Assembly (NCBI GenBank): GCA_017311315.1
Contig: CM029616.1
Location: forward strand, 29,934,564 to 29,998,563
Origin: Dendrocalamus latiflorus
Lineage: Eukaryota > Streptophyta > Magnoliopsida > Poales > Poaceae
Direction: 5' to 3'
Length of the DNA stretch: 64,000 bases
This document shows positions 63,001 through 64,000 of the stretch, piece after piece. The translations under genes and the position numbers were made by a program. The first letter of the stretch is position 1; every line of letters begins with the position of its first letter. Below the pieces are notes generated by a model. It made no database searches. It had not been told where the DNA came from and saw only the letters and a list, made by a program, of their open reading frames with translations.

Positions 63001-64000
63001 AAATACAAAACCCCGGACTGGCCCGGTAAACCCGAAACGACTAGAGAAGCTGAAAAACGTGAGCTATAGGTCACTCTTTCGGCCAAATGTGCTACGAAAA
63101 ATAAAAATCCCCGGACTGCCTCGGTAACCACAGAACGACTAGAAAAGCCAAAAATCCTGAGCTATAGGTCACTCTTTCGGCCAAATATTCTACGAAAAAA
63201 AAATTCCCCGGACTGGCCCAGTAAACCCAGAACGACTAGTGAACCTGAAAATCGTGAGCTATATGTCACACTTTCGACCAAATGTGCTACGAAGAATAAA
63301 AATATTCGGACTGCCTCGGCAACCACGGAATGCCTAGAAAAGCTGAAAATCGTGAGCTATAGGTCACACTTTCGACCAAATGTGCTACGAAAAATAAAAA
63401 TCTCCGGACTGTCTCGGCAACCCCGGAATGACTAGAAAAGCTGAAAATGGTGAGCTATAGGTCACTCTTTCGGCCAAATATGCTATTAAAAATAAAAATC
63501 CCCGGACTGGCCCAGTAAACCAAGAACGACTAGTGAAGCTGAAAATCGTGATCTATAGGTCACACTTTCGACCAAATGTGCTACGAAAAATAAAAATCTT
63601 CGGATTGCCTCGGCAACCCCGGAATGACTAGAAAAGCTGAAAATCGTGAGCTATAGGTCACACTTTCGATGAAATGTGCTACGAAAAATAAAAATCTTCG
63701 GACTGCCTCGGCAACCCCGGAATGACTAGAAAAGCTGAAAATCGTGAGCTATAGGTCACTGTTTCGGCCAAATGTGCTACGAAAAATAAAAATTCCCAGA
63801 CTGGCTCGGTAAACCCGAAACGACTAGAAAAGCTAAAAATCGTGAGCTATAGGTCGCGCTTTCGGTCAAATATACTCCGAAAAATAAAAATCCCTGCACT
63901 GGTCCGGTAACCCCAGAACGACTAGAAAAGCTAAAAATCATGAGCTATAGGCCACGCTTTCGGCCAAATGTGCTCCGAAAAATACAAAACCCCGGACTGG
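48760..64000. repeat. 5,583-bp (57-monomer) super-HOR, about 2.7 copies
   Basis: The period is measured from gcccagtatacc at 51,071, 56,653 and 62,236 and from open-frame blocks 51651, 57234 and 62817. Homology reaches back to about 48,760. The second and third copies are nearly identical: 56997-57239 and 62580-62822 encode the same translation in full, and only isolated changes such as aatattcgg at 63,301, cgatgaaatg at 63,667 and ataaaaattcc near 63,785 were noticed. The array leaves the window within the third copy. Confidence 0.93.

Larger units (their letters stand above)
1..64000. repeat. 98-bp satellite DNA array filling the whole window
   Basis: The same 98-bp unit recurs head to tail in one orientation throughout. 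The spacing was measured directly: successive ctgaaaatcg / ccaaaaatcg starts at 304 and 402, and an exact run of 98-bp steps from 26344 through 27226. Longer periods also fit: 588, 882 and 1,470 bp are exactly 6, 9 and 15 units. Most neighbouring monomers differ by single-base changes; a minority carry small deletions. No inversion, foreign insertion or unique sequence was found. This organisation is established for eukaryotic centromeric or heterochromatic satellites. Assigning it to a centromere specifically is inference, and I do not recognise the family. Confidence 0.98.

Noticed and set aside
28071..63029. Recurring 70-codon plus-strand ORF (28071, 35123, 40413, 43254, 51651, 57234, 62817)
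   Set aside because: It looks conserved only because the DNA segments are recent duplicates. It begins within a monomer at a chance non-AUG or AUG codon, has no promoter or domain, and its residues are the same satellite translation as elsewhere.
1..64000. CRISPR array
   Set aside because: The whole 98-bp unit is repeated with no unique spacers, and no cas genes are present.
1..64000. Ribosomal intergenic spacer or 5S rDNA tandem repeat
   Set aside because: No rRNA sequence or pol III A/C-box arrangement is recognisable, and a 98-bp unit is too short for a 5S repeat.
1..64000. Satellite derived from an LTR retrotransposon or helitron
   Set aside because: No LTR ends, primer-binding site, polypurine tract followed by tg...ca termini, or coding remnant is visible in any monomer.

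Overview
The window is one uninterrupted block of satellite DNA. A 98-bp AT-leaning monomer is repeated head to tail, always in the same orientation, from base 1 to base 64,000 (about 650 copies). I see no protein-coding gene, RNA gene, transposon, CRISPR array or unique-sequence island. Both edges lie inside the array, so it continues on each side. Such arrays are characteristic of eukaryotic centromeric, pericentromeric or subtelomeric heterochromatin. I do not recognise the monomer family and cannot name the organism. Seven CpG sites per monomer with abundant C-to-T / G-to-A variants fit a genome with cytosine methylation, such as a plant or many animals.

Taking the monomer to start at ctgaaaatcg (reference copy 304-401), its parts are: an imperfect palindrome at monomer positions 9-26, a ttcggccaaatg segment at 29-40, an A-rich stretch at 48-59, and a C/G-rich half with ccccgga at 60-66 and again at 79-85. 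Monomers fall into recurring classes, called here A (ggtcgcgc, ctgcactggtc), B (atcatgag, ggccacgc, cggcaaaatg), C (cctaatgtgcttcg), D (aaatatgctacg, cccagtaaac, tagtgaag), E (cacactttcgacc, atcttcgg, ggcaacc) and F (gtcactctttcgg, ccccggactgcctcggtaac). D-E-E triplets are common.

Layout from left to right: 1-1,680 diverged monomers; 1,680-3,405 two copies of a 9-monomer (882-bp) higher-order repeat (HOR); 3,814-7,960 a 12-monomer unit followed by two 15-monomer (1,470-bp) units; 7,938-9,730 mixed monomers, the first part a distant copy of about 590-1,150; 9,730-13,200 about four copies of another 882-bp HOR; 13,200-26,230 an irregular zone with truncated monomers, an outlying 9-mer copy (16,490-17,270) and shuffled segments; 26,230-44,410 large segmental duplications with offsets of 7,052, 5,290, 1,763 and about 2,842 bp; 45,720-51,010 a 2,645-bp tandem duplication; 48,760-64,000 a 5,583-bp (57-monomer) super-repeat in about 2.7 nearly identical copies.

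Nothing here works together as genes. The content is a record of unequal exchange and amplification: old, diverged, short-period HORs on the left and young, long-period, nearly identical duplications on the right. The most noteworthy signals are the conserved dyad in every monomer, the clustering of small deletions in that dyad, the nested HOR history with readable breakpoints, and the tendency of duplication periods to be multiples of three monomers. Boundaries of blocks are by-eye estimates, usually good to within one monomer.
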